From the NCBI GenBank assembly GCA_963855995.1, contig OY979717.1:13612960-13676959 (forward strand): DNA of 64,000 bases. Direction: 5' to 3'. A program made the translations under genes and the position numbers. Positions 33,506 through 45,900 of this stretch are shown piece after piece. The notes under the pieces were generated by a model. It was not told the DNA's origin and made no database searches. It saw nothing but the letters and a program-made list of their open reading frames with translations. Position 1 is the stretch's first letter; each line of letters opens with the position of its first letter. This DNA comes from Muricea muricata. Lineage: Eukaryota; Cnidaria; Anthozoa; Malacalcyonacea; Plexauridae.

Positions 33506-34243
33506 GGTATTCAGCAGTAAAACTACGAACATTCTGGTATTCAGCCACAAAACCACGGACATTCTGCTGTTCTCATGGTATTCAGCAACAAAACCAAGTC
33601 TGATCTGGTATTCAGCAGCAAAGCCACGAACAATCTAGTATTCAGCAGCAAAATCACGTCCAATCTGGTATTCAGCCGCAAAACCGCGTACAATCTGGTA
33701 TTCAGCAGCAAAGCCACGTCCAATCCGGTATTCAGCAGCAAAGCCACGTCCAATCTGGTATTCAGCAGCAAAGCCACGTCCAATCTGGTATTCAGTAGCA
33801 AAACCACGTCCAGTCTGGTATTCAGCAGCAAAACCACGTCCAATCTGGTATTCAGGAGCAAAACCACGTCCAATCTGGCTGGCATTCAGCAGCAAAGCCA
33901 CGTCCAATCCGGTATCCAGCAGCAAAACCACGTCCAATCTGGTATTCAGCAGCAAAGCCACGTCCAATCTGGTATAATCCAGCAGCAAAACCACGTCCAA
34001 TCTGGTATTCAGCAGCAAAACCATGTCTAATCTGGTATTCAGCAGCAAAACCACGTCCAATCTGGTATTCAGCAGCAAAACCACGTCCAATCTGGTATTC
34101 AGCAGCAAAACCACGTCCAATCTGGTATTCAGCAGCAAAACCATGTCTAATCTGGTATTCAGCAGCAAAACCACGTCCAATCTGATATTCAGCAGCAAAA
34201 CTGCGTCCAATCTGGTATTCAGCAACAAAGCCACGTTCATCAC
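33506..34243 (+). repeat. 30-bp minisatellite encoding a decapeptide repeat
   Basis: About 24 tandem copies of a 30-bp unit (core GGTATTCAGCAGCAAAACCA). In the frame continuing the MULE tail it encodes SGIQQQNHVQ, a Gln/Asn-rich decapeptide. Single-base indels move the repeats between frames, and the long frames on both strands across it are by-products of the repeat. Confidence 0.9.
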
Positions 34244-34289
34244 GTTTGAGACTTTGAGGAGCTAATACACTGAGGTAAATCGAGGTAAG

Positions 34290-34490
34290 CCTAGTTTCCG
34301 TTTAGTCGTGAAAATATCAAAGTGACTGACGCAGATCTATACTTACTATGACTAATTTAAATACAGCCACTACCAAAGAAAGTGTAGATCTAGACTATAT
34401 CACATCGTCGAGAATAACTTTGCTACGACACTTACGACCAAATGGAACCAGGCTTTACAGTGAAACGCAATGCAACGCAAAATTTCTCGT
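34290..34490. repeat. Dispersed repeat, relative of 11300-11665
   Basis: Blocks such as ACCAAAGAAAGTGTAGATCT and CGACCAAATGGAACCAGGCT resemble sequence flanking the TTAA MITE at 11369-11494 in the SKP2 intron. No coding capacity. Confidence 0.5.
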
Positions 34491-35169
34491 GTAGGATTGT
34501 TTGGTCTTGCGCAGTGATGACCAAGTAGCGCAATCGTCAAAGCAAGCGCGTGTCACCTCCGCGATCGCGAAAAATATCAATCACTTTCCAACAATTGGGG
34601 AAAAGGAAGGGGGTTTAATGACGAAATGAAACGAGGGCCTGAAATGAAGGCCCTCGCTTCAAAGTGACTGGAAGCGATCTCGGAAGAGAACTATTCAAAC
34701 TCGTAGTTGTCTCGCAATATCTCTCTTGTACCTAAAATGTGGGCAATATGTTAATTTGTGATAAAAATACTGTCAGAGCGTTAGTCCGAACTAGTTGTAC
34801 AGCTAAAAGGCGAAGACTTAAGATATTAGAATTATCTTACCTCGAAATTAAAGGTTCTGTTTGATCGTGTGACCAGTGTTCCATTTCATATTACTACATT
34901 AAAGTGAATTGTATTTAATTACAGAAAATTGAGATTGCGAACCTTGTGAGCAGGCCGGACTTACTTATTTCACAAAAGAAACCACTTTAAGGGGAGTTTT
35001 TTATTTGCATGCTGATGAGCAAGGAATGACATGCAAGCTTGGTGCGCAAAGATGCGCAAACATTTTAAAGTCTTTTATTAAAACAAGTGTTTTCTTCCCA
35101 AAAAGAGTCAAAGACGACAACGCTTACTAAATCAAAGCCATGCATGTAGTCATGTATCTAGTTGTTTAG

Positions 35170-35405
35170 TAGCCTGTTCACAGACCTAACTCTAAAAGAG
35201 TAAGGTCTGTTAAGACTTGAAGGATTACTTGATTACCAGATATTTTACAGGAAAAAATGGAAACTGAAAATTTTCTTGATGTATTATATTATAATGTTGC
35301 ATAAATTAATTCTTCAAAACTTGACATTTAATTTATGCATGGACAAGAAATCTTTCAAGTTTTCGCAGACCTTAACCATTCTGATTTAGGTCTGTGCACA
35401 GGCTA
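35170..35405. mobile_element. MITE nested in the left foldback arm
   Basis: Inverted termini TAGCCTGTTCACAGACCT and AGGTCTGTGCACAGGCTA. GTTGTTT flanks both sides. The sister arm keeps the uninterrupted site AGTTGTTTAGCTATG, confirming the insertion. Confidence 0.75.
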
Positions 35406-35416
35406 GTTGTTTGCTA

Positions 35417-35679
35417 CAATCCTGGACAAAACTATTGACTACTCTCTATTGAATTTCTCGTGTTTGACGTTACAAACCAAAAAAAATCTCCGTTTACGCA
35501 CCAATTGCCCCCCCCCCTCGTCCCCCAATACAATGTTGAATATATGCGACGTAGTTAGCTATAACACACAAACCAACATTGATCGGTGGGGGAGTGGGGG
35601 AGATTTCATTAATATAGTTACAATAAGCTAAAAACTGATCAGATAACTCCAAGTGTCGTCAATGTTTTGTCTAGGATTG
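35417..35679. mobile_element. TA-flanked MITE nested in the left foldback arm
   Basis: Inverted termini CAATCCTGGACAAAAC and GTTTTGTCTAGGATTG, with TA on each side (35415-35416, 35680-35681). The sister arm keeps the empty site GCTATGTTTAACG, so a single TA was duplicated, as for Tc1/mariner elements. Confidence 0.8.
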
Positions 35680-36989
35680 TATGTTTAACGACATTTTGTG
35701 CCAAGGTCTTTACAAGAAGTTTGCATAACTAAGAACTGTTGTCTTTTTGTTGATCAAGCTTTATATGCCATTACGTTCAGTGTCCTTGATATAGGAGTCA
35801 TTTATTTATGGCCTTGGGTTTAATTCCCAAACACTGAATGGCTGTCTTCAGCTCTTTCAAGAAGAGAGATTGCATTGCAAGAAGATCGCCTATACGTTGT
35901 CACGCTGTAACCAATTTGTCAACAATGAAAGACAACACGTAGTATATTCTATAAGCCTCAACGCAGAACCTTCGATTCAATTTGTATCATTTAAATGATT
36001 TAGCTAATAGTTACATACAAGCTGCGAGCGTCAAGCATTTTCGTTGGTAGGAAACTATTGATCCTAAGAATGACCCTTACCTAAAGATAGTTCACTGCCA
36101 ACATGCAGGAAAGTTTGAGACTCCCAGTTTGTACATAACCATGCGTTTTATAGCTAGGTTATATCACAAATAGACAACAGAGTAAACTATATGCATGCCA
36201 TTGATTGTTCAAAAACAAACCTATTACTCCTCGCAAAAACAGTTTTCTACCCATCAACGAGAGAGATTACTGCTCACAGCTTGTATATAACCAGACATTT
36301 TATAGATTGCATCACACACAAGTGAACTTCGTTGTCTTAAAACAAAACTATTATTCTTCAGGAAAACAGTTTTCAATCAACGAGAAAGCTTTGGGCTCGT
36401 AGCTTGTTTATACGTTATATCAGATGTAAACTATTAAATGATACAAATTGAATCGAAGGTTCTGCGTTAAGGCTTATAAAATATACTATATGTTTGTTCG
36501 TCGTTGAAAAATTGGAGACAACGTATTGCCATCTTGTTGTAATGTTATCGCATTACTTGAAGAGCTGAAGACAGCCATTCAGTGTTTGGGAATTAAACCC
36601 AAGGCCAAAAATGAATGACTCCTATATCAAGGACACTGAACGTAATGGCATATAAAGCTCTATCAAGAAGGAAGGCCCACGGAAAGTCAAAAAAGACAAA
36701 AATTTTTAGTTATGCAAACTTCGATTTCCCTTCATGCAAAGACCTGGTCATAAAAGATCGTTAAACATAGCTAAACAACTTAAAACATGACTACTCGGTT
36801 TTGATTTTAGTAAGCATTGTCGTCTTTGACTCTATCCTGAAAGAAAACACTGGTTTTAAAGGCTTTAAAATGTTTGCGCATCTTTGCGCATCAATGCTTG
36901 CACCGTAAGCTTTGGAGAGAAGTCCGCCATCTATATTTGGCACAGTGTATTGGTTTTAGCCAGCTAAACCACTACACCGTAGTTTTAAA

Positions 36990-37105
36990 ATGTAGCGGTT
37001 TAGCGGGATTAGCGGTGCATGATGTCTTCTCGTCGCTATTTCTGTTTCTTCTTGAACGAAGAGAAATAACGACGAGAAGTCTTCAATGCACCAACCCTAC
37101 AGGCC
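36990..37105. repeat. Hairpin
   Basis: GTCTTCTCGTCGCTATTTCT is followed shortly by its near-inverse AGAAATAACGACGAGAAGTC. GGTGCAT and ATGCACC lie further out. Class unknown. Confidence 0.5.
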
Positions 37106-37705
37106 TGTCCCCAACAATCAAGTTAAGGAAATTTGCTTAAATATTAGTTAAAAACACTAGGCAATAACACGTTTGCCTCCTTGGCCTCGCGGTACTGCCC
37201 AGTGTTTTCCTCCACTGCACGCCCAGCTTTGACTTGAGTTTTGGCTGGATCGGTCCCCGATCTGCCCAACTGAGCGAGTGAGGAATTAAATTTTCAATAA
37301 GCTCAGTTGGCCTTCAACGGTCCCCGATCCATTCAAAATCAAAGCCAGGCGATGTTGGCAATTCGGAAGACACTTACTTTTACCTCTCGGTCACGAAGGA
37401 AACGATGTTTGCAAATGAAAACTCGAAAAAGTCTTTCTTTGCTCATCGGTGTGCAAATAAAAAAATATAGAAAAACGCCCCTTACAGACGTTTTTGGGCA
37501 AATTAACTAAATAAACTTGGAGTAAAAAAGGAGACAAAACAACTGGGCTAAAAATAATAGTAAGATTGCTACATCCGACCCATAAAAAGCACATTTTAAC
37601 TTCGTATACAGAGATTTAATTATCACACATACGGGTATTTAGCAGCGAACCATGGTCATTGACGTCATTTGCTGCTGGTAGTCCAACAAGAAGCTTCGGG
37701 AAAAT

Positions 37706-40582
37706 ATGTCTGCCAAGACAAAGGATGTCCTAACAACCCGTCTTGAATGTACCTTAAAAAACGAGAATAAATACCAACTTATTACAAAGAAATGGCGAAC
37801 AATACTTGAGGAAGGTATGTGGAGGAAACGCGAACCAAACTGACGTAGAAATAGGGCAAAAATTGCGAAGCGTTTGTTGGCGTCGATGAAGAAATTTAAA
37901 ATCAAAATGGCGTCGTCTTCTTCTCCAGTCTTAAAGATGCAACCAAAATCGTTTTAGTGAAGTTAGTTACCAACAGTATTGGGCATTCATTAAACACGTA
38001 AGTATCTTTTTACTATTCTACGTATTCGTATAAATAAAATCCAATTTGATGTAATAATTTGACTGAGTTCCTATTTCTCACGGTATGGCTTGCTTACCAG
38101 CTCAAATTTTCAGTACTATATTCAATGACCGAGTTTCTATGTTTTCTATAGGAAATAGTCGAGGGAGGCCTGTAAATGGAACACCGGTGAGATCATGAAA
38201 ACAGAATCCATATGTTCAAGGTGAAAAATTTTATGTACTAAAGTATGCATCTTTTAGCGTCTTAGGTAGAATTTGAGTAGTTTTCTCGTCTTCAAAGCTG
38301 TAAATATTTTCATATCTTACATTTTGCGACCAATATATTTTGCGACCAAAATTATACTATTGTAGCAAATTCTCTATCCCCCATCCTTTAGATTCTGGCC
38401 GCCTCCCACTGATTAGTACTTCGATAGTTATGATTATAGTAATTATCATGTATGAACTGCTGACAATAGTTTCTAAACTGTTCTTTCTAGACCTTTTTAT
38501 TTTTTCATCTTTTCCCCCTTACTGCTATTATGACTACAGGTTTCTCCTTCATTCTCCCCTGTCATCAACTTCTTCCGCCATTGTTTCATTTTTTACGTAA
38601 TGTCCCATTCTTTCACTCAGATCCAACTGCCCCTATTATGCCAATTATTCATTCCACCAATTTGCTCTTCTGACCTAGTTATTCCTCCTTCAGTGTCTCA
38701 ATCTTCTTTATATGATAACGACAGTGAAACACGCATTGCGCCCCCGAAGTTGACTAACAGCAACGGTCCTTGCCAAGCACTGCAGGCGCGTTGATTATTG
38801 ACATTTCACGATTCCAACCACCCTATCACTTTTCCTATCCCATCGGAGTACCCGGTGACATTGATACAACCCACGAGTGCCAGCAGAACGTTGATTAACT
38901 CCTCGCATGAGAGTCACAAGTCTGAAGTGGGGATTGAACCAATGATCTCAGGGGTGACGGGCGCTTACTCTGACGCTTGCACCACTAGGTCATTACTGTG
39001 CAGGATCTAACAATCCTACACGAAAAACTTAAATTCTCTAGCGTTGGCCTGCATGTGTTTCACTTTAATTACTTTATAAAGCAATTACGAAATAATTTCC
39101 TGTGATGCGCGACAGCGCCATGTAGCCTGGCATGTAGCTCGACTAGTCAGAAAGCGTACAAAGACACTGGCCTTAATAAGCTTAAAAGTTTCTACTTTTG
39201 TCCAAAATCCCGCAACATCCACTGTGTTTTCTTATACGAAAAATCATTAAACACGGGGTGTATGAAAAAGTCACATATCCAAAATTTCCTTCAATTCTGA
39301 TATTCTAAAAGTTGGGATATTTTTTGTAACCAGAGGCCAGTTTTTCAAAGCTGGGTTAGTGCAGCTAACGTTGAAACGTGTTAAAGTTTAACCCACTGTT
39401 TCAATTTTTGTCCACTTATCTTTTTCTTTCAAACTTTTGAAACCACAACTACTATTCGGATCTTGTAACATTTCTGAAAAAGTATTTTCCTGCTTATAAA
39501 TAATCAGCTAGGAAATATTCCTTGAATTTTACGTTAACCAAGGTTTAGAGGAGATTTTCGACATAGTTTTAATAATACACCTTGTATAGAACTCACGGAA
39601 GATGACCCTTCATATTGGGTAAATACTGTAGTCCTCTCCCTCTATTTTTTATTGCTCTTCACTTCGTAATTAATGTCTAACATGATAGTTGTCTATTTTC
39701 CTGAAGGATGTAATATGAAGAAGACTGGAGACACTAACAAGACAGAACAGAAAGGAGAATCGATAACAGTGACAGAACCAAGAAATGAAAAACCCGTTTC
39801 GATGCAAATGAAGACGCACGGTATGTTATCATCATTGTGTTTTATCTTCGTGTCTCAAAGGCTCATTTTAATAACTTAGTATGACTTTTCTCTATATTTT
39901 CTGATACTTTCCGGGATACTGAGCATGGTTGTTACCTACTGGATCGAGATGATGTTTTATGAAGAGAGAATGCAAAGAAGATGAAACCATGAACAAACGA
40001 CACAAACGGGACGATGAGTGAAGGTGAATTTTTTGGTAAAATTTGTATGCTAGAAATAACATAATACAATATAGTTTACGACGTGCTTACTTTAATTGCG
40101 ACGACGTCCAGTCTCCTTAATCGATTGTTGTACTGATTGTCCAAGATTCGCTACACCACCCCAAATATTTTTTCCCTATGCAATTTTCTTAATTTTAGCA
40201 TTGAATTTCTCTTCTGCACAAAAGACTAAACTAAGCAAATGTAATAGCGAGGTTCAGATCCAGTATCTTATTCCATCTTCTAGCCAATCAGATATGTTGC
40301 ATTGTCACGATTAACCAGTCCGGTTTCTTGTAAGCCTTGGAAAAGGCAGTGGTGATAGAAGCCAAATCTGAATTTCGCTAGAACTTAAGTGTTTCCACCC
40401 TACAAGGGGAGAACACACAATCTATCATCTAATCGAAATGACTCTTATATTTCAAGGATGTTATGCAGTGTGACGACGAAATCAGTCAAAGAAGATGCAA
40501 CATAGAAACAGATCAGGCCTACCGTAACAGATCTAACAACAATGGCATTATCAGAGAAAACTCTGACGCAACACACAACAAC
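37706..40582 (+). CDS. Candidate multi-exon gene of unknown function
   Basis: Exon-like segments with good splice signals and open frames are as follows. 37706-37814: ATG, MSAKTKDVLTTRLECTLK and ending KKWRTILEE, donor GAAG|GTATGT. 38152-38186: acceptor TTTTCTATAG, donor CCG|GTGAGA, reads in phase with the first. 39707-39820: KKTGDTNKTEQKGES, donor CACG|GTATGT. 40457-40582: MQCDDEISQRRCNIE, donor AAC|GTAAGT. The first exon looks helical, the later ones hydrophilic and low-complexity. The last two do not join in a simple phase, so the model is incomplete. No family recognised. Confidence 0.3.
38925..39000 (-). repeat. tRNA-like sequence, possibly a SINE head
   Basis: On the minus strand TAGTGGTGCAAGCG resembles a pol III A box and GGTTCAATCCCC a B box, at about tRNA spacing. 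It does not fold into a clean cloverleaf by eye, so a tRNA-derived SINE is likelier than a working tRNA gene. Confidence 0.35.
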
Positions 40583-40759
40583 GTAAGTTAGCAACCAGAA
40601 TATACTTTCTAACTAGTTTTTAACTACAATAACAAGATGGGGCAAGTCGAGAATAAAATTGTAAAATTGTATCAAATTTTTCCTTTTCCATATATCAATC
40701 ACTATAAATTTGCGGAAACGGAAGATATAGCGCTACGAAGTTTATGAATTTTGTATATT

Positions 40760-40885
40760 TAACAAATAGATACACGGCATGACGTCATAATGTGGTAAGA
40801 ACAAAAAAGTGGCCTACGAACCGCCTAGGCGAGTGGGTTACTGATGTTCTTACCACATTATGACGTCTACCGTGTATTTATAACT
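40760..40885. repeat. Hairpin MITE
   Basis: CATGACGTCATAATGTGGTA continuing AGAAC on the left is matched by its inverse GTTCTTACCACATTATGACG on the right. TACACGG and CCGTGTA extend the stem. The loop is about 40 bases. Confidence 0.6.
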
Positions 40886-41209
40886 GAACAGGCAACAGTA
40901 AAATGTTATCTATTTGCTTTATATAATAAAAATGTGAAAAACTTTGGCAAAATAAGCTTTGTACGACTTTAGCACGCCATTTGACATGATCGTGTCTATA
41001 CAAAACAAAGCACGCCATTGGCTGTCGATAGTTCTAAAATTGCTGGAATTGGCTTGTCGCCGAAATGGCGTCAGCGTGCGTCTATCCTCTAATAGATCAC
41101 AGTTCTCGACCAATGAAAATTCAGAATGAACTCTGATTATTATACAAATTTGTATTACGCACGGGAAAGCCCACCACTGCGGGCGTCGTGTTTCCACACA
41201 ATTTCTCGT

Positions 41210-41290
41210 TTTTCCAATTTCCACTCGTGTTGATATAACTGTATATCAACACGGAAAATGTTTTATATTTCTTAAATATATACAAAATTG
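41210..41290. repeat. Dispersed repeat unit shared with 42290-42480
   Basis: TTTCCACTCGTGTTGATATA and the following CTGTATATCAACACGG recur almost unchanged at about 42418-42480, and inverted at about 42299-42350. Each unit contains its own short palindrome around TGTTGATATNACTGTATATCAACA. Confidence 0.7.
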
Positions 41291-41879
41291 GCAAATTTCA
41301 AAACGCTATATTTTCTGCTACAGTTGCAACATTTTGCCACCAAACTGTGCAGTTCTTCTAATTTCAAGTGATGAAAGTTTTTTCATATTGGCTGGATCAA
41401 GTTTTGTTATGGAAAACAAAATATGATTAAAATTAACGAAAATGGATTTCTATTTGTAGGTAGTTCCAGGCTTAGCATTTAGTCACGGTCAGATTAGAAT
41501 CTACGGTATAACATTGTCTGTATAAATAATATCCCGAAATTTCTCTCATGCGGGAAGTTTTCGGTCCGTACACCATAATAATAGAACTCACTCCACATGT
41601 AAATTGACCCGCCTGAGATCATGTGATCTGAAATAAAAGCTAACTTTTATTGGTCATTCAACAATCACACGTCATCTGAAATGATTAATTTACATGTAAA
41701 CTGAGGAGGTGTATTATAGATGGTTGTTTATTATAAATATAACTTCTACGTTACATAGCTTTATACAATAATGAGAGCGCTGTGAGTCATTACAGCACAC
41801 ACACAGATGACGTCATCGCATGGCATGATTCACTTGAGCAAACTTTCTTCGCGGTTTTTGCACAGTTTATTTAAGCTTT

Positions 41880-42085
41880 TTTGTCGTATAAAACAAATAG
41901 ATTTCATTTTTTGTACTCCTGTACCGTAATAGATTACAGAAGTCACTGCGAAGAGCAAAAAGTCGACATTCGACTTCGTCTCGTGTCGTACTTTTTTGTT
42001 CTTCGCACGCCACGACGTCATCTGTGATCTGTTACAGTACTGACGCACGCCAAAATGAAATCTATTTGTTCGATACTAACGTACA
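41880..42085. repeat. Imperfect inverted repeat
   Basis: AACAAATAGATTTCATTTT at the left recurs inverted at about 42046-42068, with ATTACAG/CTGTTAC steps inside. The open frames on either strand follow from the symmetry. Confidence 0.5.
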
Positions 42086-42288
42086 GGTTTTGAATACGAA
42101 AAATATCCAAAACATGCAGCAGTGCATGAAACGCAAAGGTTTTGATTATTTAAGGGTTAGAGCCTGTTGTGCGTGTTTTGTTTACAAATACACGCACGAG
42201 CTAAATGTACAATATGAACAAAAAATTTTGCCGCCGGGGCCGAGTGCAGTATACAAAATTTTGAGCTTTGTGCTATTTTATAAAAGAA

Positions 42289-42480
42289 ATATAAAACATT
42301 TTTCCGTATTGATATACAGTTATATCAACACTCGTGAAAATTGGAAAAACTCGAAATTGTATGAAAACACTCCGCCCTGCGGGCGTCGTGTTTCCACACA
42401 ATTTCTTGTTTTTCCAATTTCCACTCGTGTTGATATTACTGTATATCAACACGGAAAATGTTTTATATTTCTTAAATATT
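42289..42480. repeat. Palindrome built from two inverted copies of the 41.2-kb unit
   Basis: Arms of roughly 65-75 bases diverge from a centre near 42375 (GCCCTGCGGGCG). Each contains the TGTTGATAT motif. Confidence 0.65.
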
Positions 42481-42514
42481 AATTACAATCGTTATTAAGA
42501 TAACTTCATGACGA

Positions 42515-42945
42515 GTCGAACAATGGACCGATTGCATTATGGACAGAATTTTGAAAAAAGTTGAAGTGGGAAAATTCATTACCACAGCATTAAAGAGCAT
42601 CCTAAAATTAGTAAAATTGCAAAGTTTGGTCGCGAAATATTGTAAAATGAGAAAAATATAGCCCTGCAAAGTTTGCGAATTTTGTATACTTTTGTATTGC
42701 ACATTGAAAATTGATACCGTTTTCTCGATGTTGGTATCAATTTTCCGTGCGTAATACAAAAATATACAAAATTTGCAATCTTCACAGGCTTACATTTTCC
42801 ACATTTTACAACGTTTTGCAACCAAACATTGCAATTTTACTAATTTTAGGATGCTCTTCAGTGCTGTGGTGATAAATTTTCCTATTTCAACTTTTTTCAA
42901 AATTTTGCCCATAATGCAATCGGTCCATTGCAAGCTGGTATTTTC
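42515..42945. repeat. Large imperfect palindrome
   Basis: The arms are about 42515-42710 and 42730-42945. For example AATGGACCGATTGCATTATG pairs with CATAATGCAATCGGTCCATT, and TTAAAGAGCATCCTAAAATT has its near-inverse near 42840-42865. No coding capacity. Confidence 0.75.
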
Positions 42946-45900
42946 AAACTTTTTAATCATTTCACCTTTTATTGCCTCTGTCTTCTTACCCATATATATT
43001 AGTTTACTTTAACTCTAATTGTCAACTAATCATTATTTCAGAAGGTGACGTGATATATATGTAAAAAAACGCAAGAAGGAAAGGGCAGAATAAACAAATC
43101 CCTGCACCCGAAAAAGAACAATGATCCATAGAAGTAGCGCAAATTTTACAAATGTAAGTTAGTAAGACACAAGATGCTTATTATCCAGAGATGAAAGGAG
43201 ATTTTTAAAAAGAAAAACCCAATAGGAAATCGTTTGAATGGATTCTTCATCCCAGTTTTCAAAGAGCATAAAAATTCATTCACGATCGTGTTCTTAATCA
43301 ATCAACCATTTCGTATGAGTTTCGTTTGTGAACAGACAGCATGACAAAAATCAGTAAAAGTCACTTGCAGTAGTAATTTGGCGTTTTTGCCATGCTTGAT
43401 TTCATTGTGTTGAAGGTATGAGTTTAAGCGTTTGTGAAATTCTATTGATTTAGAAAGGCGGTTACAAGCATTAGTATATTTAAAGCAACTAGAGCAAATA
43501 AGACTTTAGCATCTTTTGTTGTAATTCGTAAGAGGATAAATATTTCGTCGTTTCCAACTGCACTAGCATTAAAAAAGCAAAAGATTATTTTGCGCATTTT
43601 AAATTCCCATGGGAGCATATATGCTTTTTCATTGTGATATGGTGAGACCTGACATCATAATGAGAATCCTCTTTGATTATTAATATGATAAGTATCTTGG
43701 TGTTTTCGGTTTTGTTTTGGCAAGCATAAACAATGCAACAATTAAACAATTGTTTGTGTGCACTAAAGCAAATTACAGAAGTGGTTTGAGAGCAGCTGCG
43801 ACGTACCATGCAAATGAAGGCGTTTCGGTTAAATTAGTATGAGAATTGCAGTTCATTAACATTCCAATCTGTTTGAAATATGTATGAAGTGTAGGCATGT
43901 ATACTTTATCAATTTTACACTAGAGTTCAACCTCGAATAGATAACTAAAGATAAAGACAGCCAAGTCTTGAACTTTTATTTCAACGTTTGGCAATAACTG
44001 AAAAACAATTCAGTTTCACATTTTATAATTTCGTCTGCTAGGCTAAACATATTTTCATACTTATTTGACCCAGCCTTAGATTTTGGTAAATATTAGGTTT
44101 ATATTTACTTCGGACCAGTCAACACAACGAAAGCCCATGCCCTTTCAGCTAAGGTTTAAGGCTTGAAAAGTCAATCAAATACTCAGTCTAAGTGGGTTTA
44201 AGTAGCTAGAGATAACGTAATTTACCTTTTTATTTTGATTTTTTGTTTATAACGTAATTTATTAGCTAAATGTATGGACTGCGAGGGTGTGCGCCGTGTG
44301 TAAGTTGCATGAGGTTAGGTTTATTAAAGGAACTAAAACTTTTGAAAGTATGCTTAAAAATACCGTCTTGTCTGACAAAACAGCTAAAGGTGTAATTTCT
44401 CAACATCGAATAAATTGTCAAGTATTATTATTCAAATTGCTATTTTTGCATGTTTCAAATTAATTGGATATTTTTGCATGTTTGAAAAGCAAGTTTAATG
44501 TATACTAAATAGCTCACCTGTTTTTAGACTTGTTTTTTTTTTTAATTTTCGACCGTTTCTTTTTAACCTTTGGCCTGAAATATCCGAAAAAAATTAATTT
44601 ACTGCGCATACTTTACTGAAATTTTAATTCCTCTAATTTTCGGAATTTGGGCGGCACTCGGGTTGGTGGTGGTGCATGCGGGTTAATCAGCTGTGAGTGA
44701 CTGTGCGATAGCGAGGAACGTGAGGGTAACGAATGGAATGCAGGAGTTTAGCACCGAGGAAGACAGCTTAGAACTGAGGCAGGTAGGCAGTTGGTAGGAT
44801 CAGTGGGGGGCACCTGTCATTTTGGCCTTGGGAATCAAATTTGCATGCTAAGTGTTTAAGTTACTAGCGTTTGTTGTTTTAATTTGTTAGGTATGCGCGG
44901 CTGCTCTCTAGAGAAGATCACCTTAGCAATTTGCACTAGCATTTGCAAAGTTGGTCTTTTCTTCGCCCGGCTACCCCGGCCAGCTCTCCGAGCGCTACTT
45001 CCACTGCAAATAAGTAGAAGTACTTGTAATATGTACAATACAAGTACTTCTACTTAGGTGGAAGTAGCACTTGGGGAGCTGGCCAGGGTAGAGGGATTTT
45101 TTTAATTCAATTTCTCAATTCCCATGGGAATTGAATTTTTAATTAAAAAGGTTCACACGTAAATTTTATGAACAATTTATTGAAAAGAATTTGTAAAGAT
45201 TGCAATTTGAATGACAATAAAAAGAGATTAACTACAAGACACATGCTTGTACTTTTGTACTTACTTTAAAACAATAGAATAAAACAGAACATGGCAGAAA
45301 GAAAGCAATCGACATTGCATATAACACCCGTGAATAAACACAAGTGAATAAACACAATTGAACAAAGTCAAATGCTTAAAAGAACTTGGTCTTTTCAAGA
45401 TAAATACTTATACCTCAATCACAGCAGAGAAAATATATGGCTCAACAAGCATTCTTGAAAGATTTTGAAAAATGTTTCGCATATTTTTTCTATTAATGGG
45501 GATTTTCATTTTCACGTCAAGATGGTTGCAAAGTCACTAAGGAATAAGTTGTCAGAAAACGTTACTAATAAATTACTTGAAATTAGCAGTTACGAAATCG
45601 TACTCAACACAATTGTCTTGACGAAACTTTAAAAAATCAAAAGCTACTCCACCCAAAAAGTATTTTGATGACAAAACGTTCGACGTAAATTATTGATTTA
45701 GTTTGGAATATTATATCAGTATCCTTAATGTTCAAAGTAATTTTTTTACAAAAAATAAATAGATTTGTACCCATCCTTCGCAGCCATATATGCCTCACCT
45801 TATGCTTTTAACCTGACAACTGTGTAACGAATTATGAAATGAATAGTGCTGATATACTTTCCCTTTCAATTTTTTCTACCATTTAATTTGCTTTTGCTTT

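Larger units (their letters stand above)
35025..36905. mobile_element. Large composite foldback element
   Basis: The left arm (35025 to about 36010) and right arm (about 36425-36905) are inverted copies. Matching landmarks include GATGCGCAAACATTTTAAAG, GGTTTAATTCCCAAACACTG and CAGAACCTTCGATTCAATTT with their inverses. The spacer (about 36010-36425) holds a short internal direct duplication. The left arm is longer because two further elements inserted into it. Confidence 0.8.

Noticed and set aside
33635-34243. 202-residue minus-strand frame with LDVVLLLNTR repeats
   Set aside because: It is the reverse-strand reading of the 30-bp minisatellite. Repeats whose unit is a multiple of three stay open by chance.
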